Assembly (NCBI GenBank): GCA_017450125.1
Contig: JAFSWZ010000039.1
Span: forward strand, 58,806-122,805
Reading direction: 5' to 3'
From: Synergistaceae bacterium
Lineage (GTDB): Bacteria; Synergistota; Synergistia; Synergistales; Aminobacteriaceae
DNA length: 64,000 nt
The translations under genes and the position numbers were made by a program. Below are positions 1 through 8,794 of the stretch, piece by piece. How positions within the stretch are numbered: position 1 is the first letter of the stretch; the number at the start of each line of letters is the position of its first letter. The notes beneath the pieces were generated by a model. It was given only the letters and a program-made list of their open reading frames with translations, was not told where the DNA came from and did no database searches.

Positions 1-2
1 CC

Positions 3-350
3 GACATGGCACGGCATCTCGAGGACTGCGGGAACGCCGGGGATCTCGACGAAATTGCGGCCAGGACACCGGCACTCCTTGAACGCTACGGTGAGTATCT
101 CGGCAAGCTCGAACCGCTCTACAAGAAGGACGATGATGCACCGCTGATCGAACCCGAGAGGCTTCATGAGGCATACGAGGCGATAAAGGAATTTACGGCG
201 ATGTTCGATAGTGATTCTATAGACGGAATAATATCAATGCTGCGGGAGTACAGGATTCCCAGCGACGAGGCCGAACGCTTCAACGTCATAGCTTCATGTG
301 CGGATGCTGCGGACTGGGGCGGTCTTGAAGAAGCATTGAAGAACGTATAG
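3..350 (+). CDS. C-terminal fragment of a probable hybrid histidine kinase (Hpt-like end)
   Basis: The reading frame is open to the left edge, so this is the 3' end of a larger gene; the ATG at position 6 is probably internal. The visible ~116 residues are helical and acidic. They begin like the second half of a histidine-phosphotransfer bundle (Asn-Ala-Gly-Asp followed by Leu/Glu-rich helices) and end with a second small helical segment of the kind that follows Hpt domains in hybrid sensor kinases. The phospho-accepting His would lie outside the window. The stop is 10 nt before the response regulator, which supports a two-component operon. The kinase identity is inferred from context and helix pattern, not from catalytic motifs. 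Confidence 0.55.
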   Translation, partial: DMARHLEDCGNAGDLDEIAARTPALLERYGEYLGKLEPLYKKDDDAPLIEPERLHEAYEAIKEFTAMFDSDSIDGIISMLREYRIPSDEAERFNVIASCADAADWGGLEEALKNV

Positions 351-360
351 GAGGGATTGC

Positions 361-1050
361 ATGAAGCAGAAAGTTTTGTACGTAAGCGACAGGCCTTCGA
401 TGGGAGCAGATATGCTCATCAAGACGCTTGGGGATGAGTTCGAGATTCTGAAGGCACGCAGCAGCGACGAGATAAAGCATGTGCCGGGAATCGTCCTCGT
501 GAATCTGGCCGGGCTCGAGAGTTCGGAGAGGGTAAAGGCTTTCACCGGCGCAAAGATATTCCTTCTGGGCAATCAGGCAGAGGCTGATGCGTCGGACATT
601 GCCGGATCAGAAAAGTTAATCAGGCCGTTCAACGCGAAGGAGATTCGGGAGAAGCTGGAGGGTTTGTCTCAGACAGGAGAGGCGCAGAAGACCTTGCTGC
701 TGGTGGACGATGACGCTGTGATGATTCGGACACTGCGCGAGGGGCTGAGCACGAGCTACAAGGTGCTTCCCGCGAACTCCGGGACGAATGCGCTGAAGAT
801 TCTCGAACGCACGAAGCCTGACCTGATTCTGCTGGATTACGAGATGCCGGAAATGACCGGGCCGGAAGTTCTTGCGACTCTCAGGGCTAAGGAGGAGACG
901 GCCGGGATTCCTGTGATGTTCCTTACGGCCAAGAACGACTTGGGGAGCATCTCGCTGATCGAAGCCTTGAAGCCTCAGGGGCACATGCTGAAGACTTTGC
1001 CATTACGGGAGATAAAGGCTATCATTCAGAAATTCTTTGACGGAAAGTAG
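361..1050 (+). CDS. Response regulator with degenerate plus active receiver domains
   Basis: The 229-residue protein has two receiver-like halves and no DNA-binding domain. Residues ~1-100 form a degenerate receiver: the usual phospho-Asp strand reads Val-Leu-Val-Asn, but an Arg-Pro-Phe follows where Lys-Pro-Phe is normal. Residues ~110-229 form an intact receiver with the acidic trio in VDDD (~115-118), phospho-acceptor Asp159 in LLDYEMP, Thr189 and Lys211. The likely role is to receive phosphate from the kinase encoded 10 nt upstream and to signal by protein contact. A clear hairpin terminator follows. The output partner cannot be read from the sequence. Confidence 0.85.
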   Translation: MKQKVLYVSDRPSMGADMLIKTLGDEFEILKARSSDEIKHVPGIVLVNLAGLESSERVKAFTGAKIFLLGNQAEADASDIAGSEKLIRPFNAKEIREKLEGLSQTGEAQKTLLLVDDDAVMIRTLREGLSTSYKVLPANSGTNALKILERTKPDLILLDYEMPEMTGPEVLATLRAKEETAGIPVMFLTAKNDLGSISLIEALKPQGHMLKTLPLREIKAIIQKFFDGK

Positions 1051-1059
1051 ACCACACAG

Positions 1060-1088
1060 CCCCCTTGCAGTACAGCAGGGGGGATTTG
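1060..1088 (+). terminator. Rho-independent terminator after response regulator
   Basis: A C-rich arm (1060-1068) and a G-rich arm (1075-1083) can pair across a 6-nt loop and are followed by a short T-rich stretch. The C-run, TG, CA, G-run pattern recurs at many gene ends in this window. Confidence 0.6.
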
Positions 1089-1091
1089 TAC

Positions 1092-1104
1092 TATAATACA
1101 CTCA
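1092..1104 (+). promoter_or_regulatory. -10 element and CA start site for the EF-G-like gene
   Basis: A perfect TATAAT (1092-1097) is followed after exactly 5 nt by CAT, which puts a CA initiator at the canonical start distance (predicted +1 at 1104). No convincing -35 hexamer is visible at 17 nt. The same TATAAT-N5-CA layout recurs in this window. Confidence 0.45.
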
Positions 1105-1149
1105 TCCAAAGTTTTCACAACAATCATCAAGGGAAGGTGTTTATCCACT

Positions 1150-3216
1150 ATGGGGGTACGTAAACCCGAAGATACCCGCAGTTTCGCATTATGTGCGCAC
1201 GGCGGGGCAGGCAAGACCTCACTGGCCGAAGCAATGCTTTTCGACAACGGCAATATCGGCAGGATGGGCAGTGTCCAGAACGGCAACACAGTAAGCGATT
1301 TCCAGTCAGAGGAACAGAAGCGCAGCATCTCAATCTCCACCTCACTAATGACCCTCGAACGCAAAGGCAAAACGTTCTTCGTCCTTGACGCACCCGGCTA
1401 CGCAGACTTCACCGGCGAAATGAGCGCGGCAATCCGTGTCGCGGACACAGCAGTGATTCTCGTGAGCAGTGTCGGCGGCATCGAGGTACAGACCAGCAAG
1501 GCTTGGGAGTACGCAGAGCACCACAACGCTCCTGTGTCGTTCGTGGTCTCGAAGATGGACAGGGAAAATGCAGACTTCGAGAAAGTGCTTGACGACATTC
1601 AGAGCCAGTTCTCCAAGAACGCTCTTCCTGTGCTGCTTCCTATCGGGAGTGCGGAGAAGTTCACGGGAGTCGTCGATGTCCTCAAGGGCAAAGCCTACAC
1701 CTACAAGCCGGACGGGAGCGGAAAATTCACGGAGGGCGAAATTCCTGCGGACTTGGCCGGAGAAGCGGAGAGCGCGCGTGAAGCACTCATTGAAGCCGCC
1801 GTCGAGATGGATGATGCTCTGATGGAGAAGTACTTAGAGGGCGAAGCAGTCAGCGAGGCAGACCTTGAACGCACCCTGAAGCTGGCTGTTGCGGCACGAA
1901 GGATAATGCCCGTCGTAGCACTCTCAGCGACCGCGAACATCGGAGTTCCGCAGTTCATGGACTTTGTGGCGGACTACTTCCCGTCGCCTGTGGACATCGG
2001 AGCTGTCGAGGGTGCAGAGCCCAAGACCGACGCACCTTTCTCCGCACTGTGCTTCAAGGTTATGGCTGATGCGTTCGTCGGGAAGCTGTCGTTCATCCGC
2101 GTGTACTCGGGAACTCTCTCCTCCGAAGGCAGCAGCATCTACAACGTCAGCAAGGGCGAAGAAGAGCGCATCTCCTCCTTCAAGCTGATGACCGGCAAGG
2201 ACGGAAAGGACGTTAAGGAAGTCATAGCCGGAGACATCGTAGCGATACCGAAGCTCCAGAGCGCGCGCGTAGGACACACTCTCGCGACAAAGGGCGGTTT
2301 CTCCGGGCAGTTCAAGCCGATAGAGTTCCCGAAGCCGGTATACAGTGTCGCGGTTGTGGCCAAGACCAGAGCCGACGAGGACAAGCTCGGCAACGCAATT
2401 TCCCGCACGCTCGAAGAAGACTGCTCGCTGACGTTCGAGAAGAACGCGGAGACAAGGGATAACGTACTCTCAGGAATGGGAGACATGCACATAGACATAG
2501 TGCTGGCCAAGATGAAGGAACGTTACGGCGTTGACCTCGAGACCAGAACCCCGCAGGTGCCTTACCGCGAGACCATCCGCAAGGTTGCAGAAGCTCAGGG
2601 CAAACATAAGAAGCAGTCCGGCGGGCACGGGCAGTACGGAGATGTGTACATCAGGTACAGGCCTCTTGAGCGCGGCGCAGGGTTCGAGTTCATTGACAGC
2701 GTAGTCGGCGGAGCAGTACCGCGCAACTTCATTCCGGCGGTCGAGAAGGGACTTCGTGAGTACATGACCGCAGGGCCTCTCGCGGGATTCCCGGTTGTGG
2801 ACTTCAGCGCAGAACTCTACTACGGAAGCTATCACGACGTTGACAGCTCGGAAATGTCCTTCAAGCTCGCAACGAGGCTTTCTTTCCGCAAGGGCATTAT
2901 GGACGCGAATCCTGTCCTGCTTGAGCCCGTTATGGATGTTGAAGTTACTGTGCCTGAAAGGTTCATGGGCGACGTTATGGGCGACTTCAACAGCCGCAGA
3001 GGCCGCATCATGGGCATGGAAGGACACGGTAAGCTGCAGGTCGTGAAGGCGCAGTGCCCGCTTGCTGAAATGTTCAGGTACGCGATAATCCTGAGGTCGA
3101 TGACGAGCGGCGAGGGTTCGTTCTCGATGGAGTATTCTCACTACGAGGAAGTTCCGGGCGACATCGCGAAGAAGGTTATTGCGGCGCACAAGAAGGAAGA
3201 CGAGGACGAGGAGTAG
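1150..3216 (+). CDS. EF-G-like translational GTPase (EF-G paralogue)
   Basis: The 688-residue protein has the full EF-G architecture: GTPase domain, domain II (~290-380), and C-terminal domains III-V. The GTPase motifs are non-standard. The P-loop is AHGGAGKTS (~16-24) rather than AHIDAGKTT, G3 is DAPGY (80-84) rather than DTPGH, and G4 is SKMDR (134-138) rather than NKMDR. These changes mark the EF-G-like/EF-G2 group, not the canonical fusA product, and the usual str-operon neighbours are absent. It probably acts on ribosomes, with a role that is not settled for the group. It has its own -10 element upstream and a terminator downstream. Confidence 0.88.
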   Translation: MGVRKPEDTRSFALCAHGGAGKTSLAEAMLFDNGNIGRMGSVQNGNTVSDFQSEEQKRSISISTSLMTLERKGKTFFVLDAPGYADFTGEMSAAIRVADTAVILVSSVGGIEVQTSKAWEYAEHHNAPVSFVVSKMDRENADFEKVLDDIQSQFSKNALPVLLPIGSAEKFTGVVDVLKGKAYTYKPDGSGKFTEGEIPADLAGEAESAREALIEAAVEMDDALMEKYLEGEAVSEADLERTLKLAVAARRIMPVVALSATANIGVPQFMDFVADYFPSPVDIGAVEGAEPKTDAPFSALCFKVMADAFVGKLSFIRVYSGTLSSEGSSIYNVSKGEEERISSFKLMTGKDGKDVKEVIAGDIVAIPKLQSARVGHTLATKGGFSGQFKPIEFPKPVYSVAVVAKTRADEDKLGNAISRTLEEDCSLTFEKNAETRDNVLSGMGDMHIDIVLAKMKERYGVDLETRTPQVPYRETIRKVAEAQGKHKKQSGGHGQYGDVYIRYRPLERGAGFEFIDSVVGGAVPRNFIPAVEKGLREYMTAGPLAGFPVVDFSAELYYGSYHDVDSSEMSFKLATRLSFRKGIMDANPVLLEPVMDVEVTVPERFMGDVMGDFNSRRGRIMGMEGHGKLQVVKAQCPLAEMFRYAIILRSMTSGEGSFSMEYSHYEEVPGDIAKKVIAAHKKEDEDEE

Positions 3217-3231
3217 CAGTAAAGTTTTGCG

Positions 3232-3263
3232 CCCTCCTGTTCTTGAAGCAGGGGGGTATTATT
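3232..3263 (+). terminator. Terminator after EF-G-like gene
   Basis: CCCTCCTG (3232-3239) pairs, with one mismatch, with CAGGGGGG (3249-3256) and is followed by TATTATTA. It separates the GTPase from the glycosyltransferase gene, although read-through is possible. Confidence 0.6.
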
Positions 3264-3283
3264 ATGCAGAGGTGTAATAGTTT

Positions 3284-4486
3284 ATGGCTAATGTTAAGTT
3301 TTCCGCGCACCATTATCTGCTGATGATACTTTTTGCCGGACTTGGCACAGCGGGAGTATGGTGGATGTTTCATGACGGAGCTACTTGGACGGATTTCCCG
3401 ACTCAGTGGCGGATATGCGTGTATACTCTTCGCGGCATGGATATATACTCGTTCAGGGGAACAGCTGATTATCTGCCGGAGATCGGAGCAATAAGCGAGG
3501 GCTTCCACGCTTCGCCTTTCGGGCTTGTGCTGGAAAATCTGTTCTACGGAGGTTTTCTGCCGTTCAATGCCGCAAAAATATACTTCATTGCGCTCAACAT
3601 AGCAGTGATTGTCATTGCGTCTTGCCTGCTGTACCAGAAGACAGCAAAACTCTCTCAGGAACTGGGAATAATGTCGTTCTTGGTGTCTCTGACATCGGTG
3701 AACTTCTTCATATCGACGCACGAGGGCAACGCAGGAGGAATGATCTGTGCTTTTCTAGTTATCGCGTGGCTCATTCTTGAGGAGCATCCGTACACTTCGG
3801 GAATACTCATCGGCTTCGCGATGGTCAAGCCGCAAGATGCCGCTATCGTTTGCATCGCGCTTCTCCTGATGAAGAAAGTTCTTTCGGTTGTTGTGGCAGC
3901 TGTGATTGACGTTGCTGCATGGCTGGTCTCATCTTTGCTCCTGAAGCGCGGAATGCTGGAGCTACTTCAGGAATTTCTGTTTGCCCCTAACGCTCTGCCT
4001 GTCGGTTCTTCGGAGGCGAGACCATTCGCTGGGATATTCTCTCTTGTGTCCGATAATTTTCTGTACGCGACGGCAGCAAGCATGGTGTTCGGAATAATAT
4101 TCCTGTTTTGGGTTTACCGTTCGCTTCCCGCAGAAATGCCGGGAATCTTCAAGATATACCCCGCTTTCATGGCCGTAACTTTCTGGTGTTATTCATGGGC
4201 TCTGGACAGTTACGTGCTGATTGTTCCCGCGTGCCTGTGCCTGTGGCTGATGTTCAGGAGCAGTTCACGGAGGGAGTTCTGGGGCTGGATGCTGTGGGGG
4301 CTGTTCTGCGTGAGCGGTGCATTCTTCAGGAGTGCGGTCTGCAGGGTGCTGATGAGAGCTTATGCCGACATCGGCTACTACAAAGCCTACGATATAGCGC
4401 GTACCCTGAACGAAGTCGGCATTATAATTCTGGGAATAGTAATCTGCGTTGAACTCAGGCGCATATACAGAGAGGCAAGCTCATGA
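3284..4486 (+). CDS. GT87 (DUF2029)-family polyprenyl-linked sugar transferase, integral membrane
   Basis: The 400-residue protein is strongly hydrophobic, with roughly ten membrane segments, the first at ~12-28. An acidic Asp near residue 37 follows the first segment, as in the catalytic loop of GT-C enzymes. A segment with HEGNAGG followed by a helix and a Lys-Pro-Gln-Asp motif (~185) matches the GT87/DUF2029 pattern. Such enzymes move a sugar from a lipid carrier to a glycolipid on the outer face of the inner membrane. Its stop overlaps the next ATG by 4 nt, so the FAD oxidoreductase is translationally coupled and probably acts on the same glycan. Substrate is unknown. Confidence 0.75.
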   Translation: MANVKFSAHHYLLMILFAGLGTAGVWWMFHDGATWTDFPTQWRICVYTLRGMDIYSFRGTADYLPEIGAISEGFHASPFGLVLENLFYGGFLPFNAAKIYFIALNIAVIVIASCLLYQKTAKLSQELGIMSFLVSLTSVNFFISTHEGNAGGMICAFLVIAWLILEEHPYTSGILIGFAMVKPQDAAIVCIALLLMKKVLSVVVAAVIDVAAWLVSSLLLKRGMLELLQEFLFAPNALPVGSSEARPFAGIFSLVSDNFLYATAASMVFGIIFLFWVYRSLPAEMPGIFKIYPAFMAVTFWCYSWALDSYVLIVPACLCLWLMFRSSSRREFWGWMLWGLFCVSGAFFRSAVCRVLMRAYADIGYYKAYDIARTLNEVGIIILGIVICVELRRIYREASS

Positions 4487-6032
4487 AGAAAGTTCTCATC
4501 ATAGGAGCAGGCCCGGCCGGCCTCACAGCAGCATACGAAATTCTACGTACGGGGGGGGGGACTACACTGTAACAGTCTTTGAGGAGAGCACGTACATGGG
4601 CGGCATCTCCCGCACCGTCTGCCACAACGGCAACCGCATGGACATGGGCGGACATCGCTTCTTCTCGAAGGTTCAGGCCGTCAACGACTGGTGGCAGAAC
4701 ATGATGCCCTCTCAGGGTGCACTGCCTTACGACGACAGAACGCTCGGCCGCACTTCACAGCTCACGCCCGGAGGCCCGGACCCGGAACAGACTGACCGCG
4801 TCATGCTCCGGCGTAACAGGCTCAGCCGTATATTCTTCAACCGCAAGTTCTTCGACTACCCAATCTCGATGAAGCCCGCAACAATCCGAAACATGGGGCT
4901 TTTCACAACGATAGCAGCAGGGTTCAGCTACCTCAAGGCCGCAATGTTCAAGCGCGAGGAAAAATCCCTTGAGGACTTCTACATCAACAGGTTCGGCTAT
5001 AAGCTCTACAGCATGTTTTTCGAGAACTACACGCTGAACTTGTGGGGAAGGCATCCGCGCGACATTTCCCCTGAATGGGGAGCACAGAGAGTTAAGGGAC
5101 TCTCAATCACCGCAATACTCCGCGACATCTTCGGGAAAATCTTTCACCTGCATTACCGCAAGGTAGAGACCTCGTTAATCGAGGAGTTCTCTTACCCGAA
5201 ATTAGGGCCCGGCCAGCTTTGGGAGATTACGGCCGACGAAATTACACGCATGGGCGGAAAAATTATCACCGGCGCAAAGGTTACAGGCCTCAAGTTGTCA
5301 GGGCAAAACATCACTGGGCTGATGTACCAGAAAGACGGGCAGGAGTTCACGGAAGCGGGAGGCGTTGTGATTTCCTCAATGCCCGTCAAAGACTTGGTCG
5401 GCGGAATGAACGGCGTACCGTCGGAAATCGCGGAGATTGCTTCCGGCCTGCCGTACAGGGACTATATGACGCTCGGAGTCCTCGTGAAGAAACTTGCCCT
5501 CCGCAACGAAACCAGCATCAAGACGCTCAGCGGCATAATCCCCGACAACTGGATATATGTCCATGACAAGAGCGTGAAGATGGGGCGTATTCAGGTCTTC
5601 AACAACTGGTCGCCGTACATGGTCAAGGACATTGAACATTCCGTGTGGCTCGGCCTCGAGTACTTCTGCAGTGAGGGAGACTCCTTGTGGAGCATGACTG
5701 ATGAGGAGTTCGCGGAGCTGGGCATAACCGAGATGCTCAGGATGGGGCTCATCGCTTCGCGTGATGATGTTCTCGACACCCACGCCGAACGAGTCAGAAA
5801 GGCTTATCCCGCCTACTTCGACACGTATGCGCGCATGGACGAACTCCGCGCGTGGCTCGACGGCATCGCTAACCTCTACTGCATCGGCCGCAACGGACAG
5901 CACCGCTACAACAACATTGACCACTCGATGTGCACGGCTTTCGAGGCGGTGAGGTGCGTCCTCTCAGGAAGCACGGACAAATCCCCGGTCTGGAACGTCA
6001 ACACCGAGAAGGAATACCACGAGAGCAAATAA
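4483..6032 (+). CDS. FAD/NAD(P)-dependent oxidoreductase (UDP-galactopyranose mutase-like), out of frame at a G10 tract
   Basis: The true start is the ATG at 4483, which overlaps the previous stop and begins MKKVLIIGAGPAGLTAA, a classic FAD-binding Rossmann motif. Translation from it stops after ~29 residues, just past ten consecutive G at 4551-4560. The rest of the protein continues in another frame (DYTVTVFEES..., MDMGGHRFFSK...). Eleven or eight G would join the halves into about 516 residues. The family resembles COG1232 amine-oxidase-type flavoenzymes, including UDP-galactopyranose mutase relatives that often sit with glycosyltransferases. As printed the gene is off. The frame break is a phase-variation candidate; a homopolymer read error is the main alternative. 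Confidence 0.8.
4551..4560 (+). repeat. G10 homopolymer inside the FAD oxidoreductase gene
   Basis: Ten uninterrupted G lie 23 codons after the ATG. With 10 G the frame ends four codons past the tract (ACT ACA CTG TAA). With 9 it reaches a TGA a few codons later. With 11 or 8 it enters the long conserved frame. The tract lies between the Rossmann glycines and the next beta strand, where extra Gly residues are structurally tolerable. Confidence 0.85.
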
Positions 6033-6038
6033 CTTTGT

Positions 6039-6067
6039 CCCCTCTGAATTATCAGGGGGGAATTTTT
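6039..6067 (+). terminator. Terminator after FAD oxidoreductase
   Basis: CCCCTCTGA and TCAGGGGGG pair with one mismatch and are followed by AATTTTT. A -10-like TACAAT with CAT follows at 6072-6082. Confidence 0.65.
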
Positions 6068-6114
6068 CTGCTACAATCTGCATGCATAATTCCAAGCGGA
6101 AAGAGGTAGTACAT

Positions 6115-8748
6115 TTGAAGAAGTTACTAGCAGCTATGTTTGTGCTTGCCCTCGCGGCCTCGTGTTCGTGGGCAGACACATCGATAGACAGCACAGTTTT
6201 CCCTGATCCTGCATTCAGGGAAGTCGTCAAGAACATTGACCCCAATCGTGACGAAACACTCACGGACAGCGAGATTGCTTCTGTTAGTGCGGTCTACGCA
6301 TCCGGCTTAGGTATCTCTTCGCTGAAGGGCATAGAGGTTTTCACCGCCATAACAAGGCTGGAATGTGCCAGCAACGATATCGCGGCTCTTGACCTCAGCA
6401 GCAACGATCTCCTCGAGACTCTCGTCTGCAACAACAACAAACTTGCCGCCCTCGACGTGAGCAGATGCCCGAGCCTCAAGGAGCTGTACTGTTCTGTCAA
6501 CAGTCTCGACATCCTCAACGTAAGCCACAACACAGCTCTTGTGTCGCTCGACTGCGCCTCGAACAGGCTCTCCGCTATCGACCTCTCGTGGAACTCCGAG
6601 CTTGAGTACCTCGATGTCAGCGGCAACAACATCACCTCCCTGAACCTCAGCAAGAATCCCGCCTTGAAGTACCTCATCTGCAGAGACCTCAACCTTGCGG
6701 CGAACGGCCTCAACGTCAGCGGCCTTCCTGAGCTCCGGCGTTTGTGGTGCTGGAACGACGGGCTGACTTCGCTCGATCTGTCGGGGCAGGCCTCCCTCGT
6801 AGAGCTTCTCTGCTACGGCAACAATTTTGCTTCACCGGTTAACGTCAGCACGTTCCTCAGCGGAAGCGATTTCTTCTCTGGTGTCGAAAGCACCGACAGA
6901 ATCAGCAATGTTACGGCACTTGACGCTTCGGGAAAGCCGGTTACGTTCTTAGGCTTCGGCTCGGCGGAGAAATTTAGTGCTACTCCGGCGTTTGTGCGCT
7001 ACGATTACGACACAGGCAGCGAGAACGTCAAGCTGAGCGTTACACAGCAGACAGACGAAGCTCCTAAGACGCTCGCTTCATGCTCCAACGGAGTCTTTCA
7101 GGGCACGTCAGAAGGCAGCATCCTGATGTGGAAGGGCATACCCTACGCGAAACAGCCCGTAGGTTCATTGCGCTGGAAAGCTCCCGAAGCTCCCGAAGAT
7201 TCTACTGACGTCCGCGCAGCCGTAACGTTCGCACCCGCCCCGATCCAGCACACGAGTGCCCACAATCCTCCGTCCATAATGCCGCGCGGTGAGGAGTGCT
7301 TAGCCCTCAACGTCTGGAACAACACGGCATCCTCTGACCTCAAGCCCGTGATGGTTTGGGTGCACGGTGGTTCGTTCAACAGCGGCGGAACGTCAAATCC
7401 CGACTACGACGGCAGAAAGTTCATCGAGGCACATAATGATGTCATTCTCGTGAGCGTCGGCTACAGGGTCGGACTGATGGGCTTCATCGACTTCGTACAC
7501 TCCGGGCTTGCGGGCGGAAGCGATTATCCCGACAGTGGCAACTTAGGCCTTCTCGACATCGTTCAGGCTCTGCGCTGGATAAAGCAGAACATCAAGGCGT
7601 TCGGCGGAAACCCGGAGAACGTTACGGTGTTCGGGCAGTCGTCGGGTTCTGCGGCAGTCTCGCTCGTGATGGCGATGCCTCAGGCGGCCGGGCTGTTCCA
7701 GAGGGCAATCACGCAGAGCGGTGCAGTCTCGATGACACAGAGCGTCGAGGATGCCGCGCCCCTCACTCAGGCACTCGTTCAGCTCACCGGCGCGACGAGC
7801 ATGACTGACCTTCTGGCTTTGTCGTCGAATGACCTTCTTGCGGCGGCGGAAAAACTGCAGGCCTACACGAACTTCCCCATACGCGACGGTGTTCACGTTG
7901 CGGCAAATCCTTTCGAGGCATTTGCGACAAACTCGCCGAACTTCAGCATAATGTCAGGAACTATGGCTGACGAGGTGAATTACTGGATGCTTGCTCTGGG
8001 GAGTGAGAATTTCGCGCAGTTCATTCCGGCGGCGTTCTACCAGATTGCAGAGGGAATAAGCGCGGTCAACAGCGACGACGGAAAGATTCCCGAGCAGTTC
8101 GTGGCGGCGTACATGAGCACTCACGACGGCGCGACGGAGCTTGAGGCAGTCTGCCAGTTCCTGAACGATACGCTGTTCAGGGTTCCGGCACTCGCTGAGC
8201 TGGAGAACTACGCGGGCAAAAAGTACCTGTACTACTGGGACAGTTCGGTCGGAATCGCAGGGCTTGGCGCGTGCCACGCTCTCGACATCCCTTACGTGCT
8301 CAACCTGCCGGAGATGCTGAGCTTCCCGAAAAATTATGTGCCGTTCGAGCTCAGCCAGGACTTGGCGGACAAGGTGCAGAGCATGTGGGTGAGTTTCGCG
8401 AAGACTGGCAGTCCTTCTGATGCTTGGCAGGAGTACAACACCACGACCCGCGCAACGATGCTCATCAAGTCTTCTCCGTCGGTCAGCTACGGGCACTTGG
8501 CCGAACGTTACGCTCTCGTGAGTCCTCTGCTGAAGTACGGTCTCTCGGGACGCGAGCTTATCAGCGGAATGGCGGCACTCAACGAAGACAACGACACTTC
8601 GCCCGACGCACAGCCGCAGACCAGCCCGGACGTTACTGAGCCTCTCTCCTACGAATTGGGGGCTTCCAGAGGAGGCGGCGGGTGCAGCACTGGCTTCACG
8701 CTTTGGGGTCTTGCTGCAGTAGTGTATTTCATCAAGAAGAGAGCTTAA
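6115..8748 (+). CDS. Exported LRR domain plus type B carboxylesterase with Synergist-CTERM-like tail
   Basis: The preferred start is TTG 6115, which has an AAAGAGG ribosome site and directly begins a signal peptide (LKKLLAAMFVLALAASC). Residues ~60-270 carry leucine-rich repeats with the consensus LxxLdvSxNxL. Residues ~320-840 are a type B carboxylesterase: oxyanion HGGSF, nucleophile Ser509 in GQSSG, acid near Glu620 and His721 in CHALD. The last ~24 residues read Gly-Gly-Gly-Cys, a hydrophobic helix, then KKRA, matching the Synergist-CTERM sorting tail. The protein is probably anchored at the cell surface. The LRR part may bind a polymer or host ligand while the esterase deacylates it, which is inference. 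About 877 residues. Confidence 0.85.
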   Translation: MKKLLAAMFVLALAASCSWADTSIDSTVFPDPAFREVVKNIDPNRDETLTDSEIASVSAVYASGLGISSLKGIEVFTAITRLECASNDIAALDLSSNDLLETLVCNNNKLAALDVSRCPSLKELYCSVNSLDILNVSHNTALVSLDCASNRLSAIDLSWNSELEYLDVSGNNITSLNLSKNPALKYLICRDLNLAANGLNVSGLPELRRLWCWNDGLTSLDLSGQASLVELLCYGNNFASPVNVSTFLSGSDFFSGVESTDRISNVTALDASGKPVTFLGFGSAEKFSATPAFVRYDYDTGSENVKLSVTQQTDEAPKTLASCSNGVFQGTSEGSILMWKGIPYAKQPVGSLRWKAPEAPEDSTDVRAAVTFAPAPIQHTSAHNPPSIMPRGEECLALNVWNNTASSDLKPVMVWVHGGSFNSGGTSNPDYDGRKFIEAHNDVILVSVGYRVGLMGFIDFVHSGLAGGSDYPDSGNLGLLDIVQALRWIKQNIKAFGGNPENVTVFGQSSGSAAVSLVMAMPQAAGLFQRAITQSGAVSMTQSVEDAAPLTQALVQLTGATSMTDLLALSSNDLLAAAEKLQAYTNFPIRDGVHVAANPFEAFATNSPNFSIMSGTMADEVNYWMLALGSENFAQFIPAAFYQIAEGISAVNSDDGKIPEQFVAAYMSTHDGATELEAVCQFLNDTLFRVPALAELENYAGKKYLYYWDSSVGIAGLGACHALDIPYVLNLPEMLSFPKNYVPFELSQDLADKVQSMWVSFAKTGSPSDAWQEYNTTTRATMLIKSSPSVSYGHLAERYALVSPLLKYGLSGRELISGMAALNEDNDTSPDAQPQTSPDVTEPLSYELGASRGGGGCSTGFTLWGLAAVVYFIKKRA

Positions 8749-8760
8749 GGCATGAATATA

Positions 8761-8791
8761 CCCTCCTCTGAGAACGGGGAGGGTTTTTGTT
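8761..8791 (+). terminator. Terminator after LRR-esterase gene
   Basis: CCCTCC and GGAGGG arms are followed by TTTTTGTTTG. It lies between two convergent genes and is best oriented for the plus-strand gene. Confidence 0.75.
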
Positions 8792-8794
8792 TGT

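Noticed and set aside
1150..3216. Canonical elongation factor G (fusA)
   Set aside because: The G1, G3 and G4 motifs differ from EF-G and the rpsL-rpsG-tuf context is absent.
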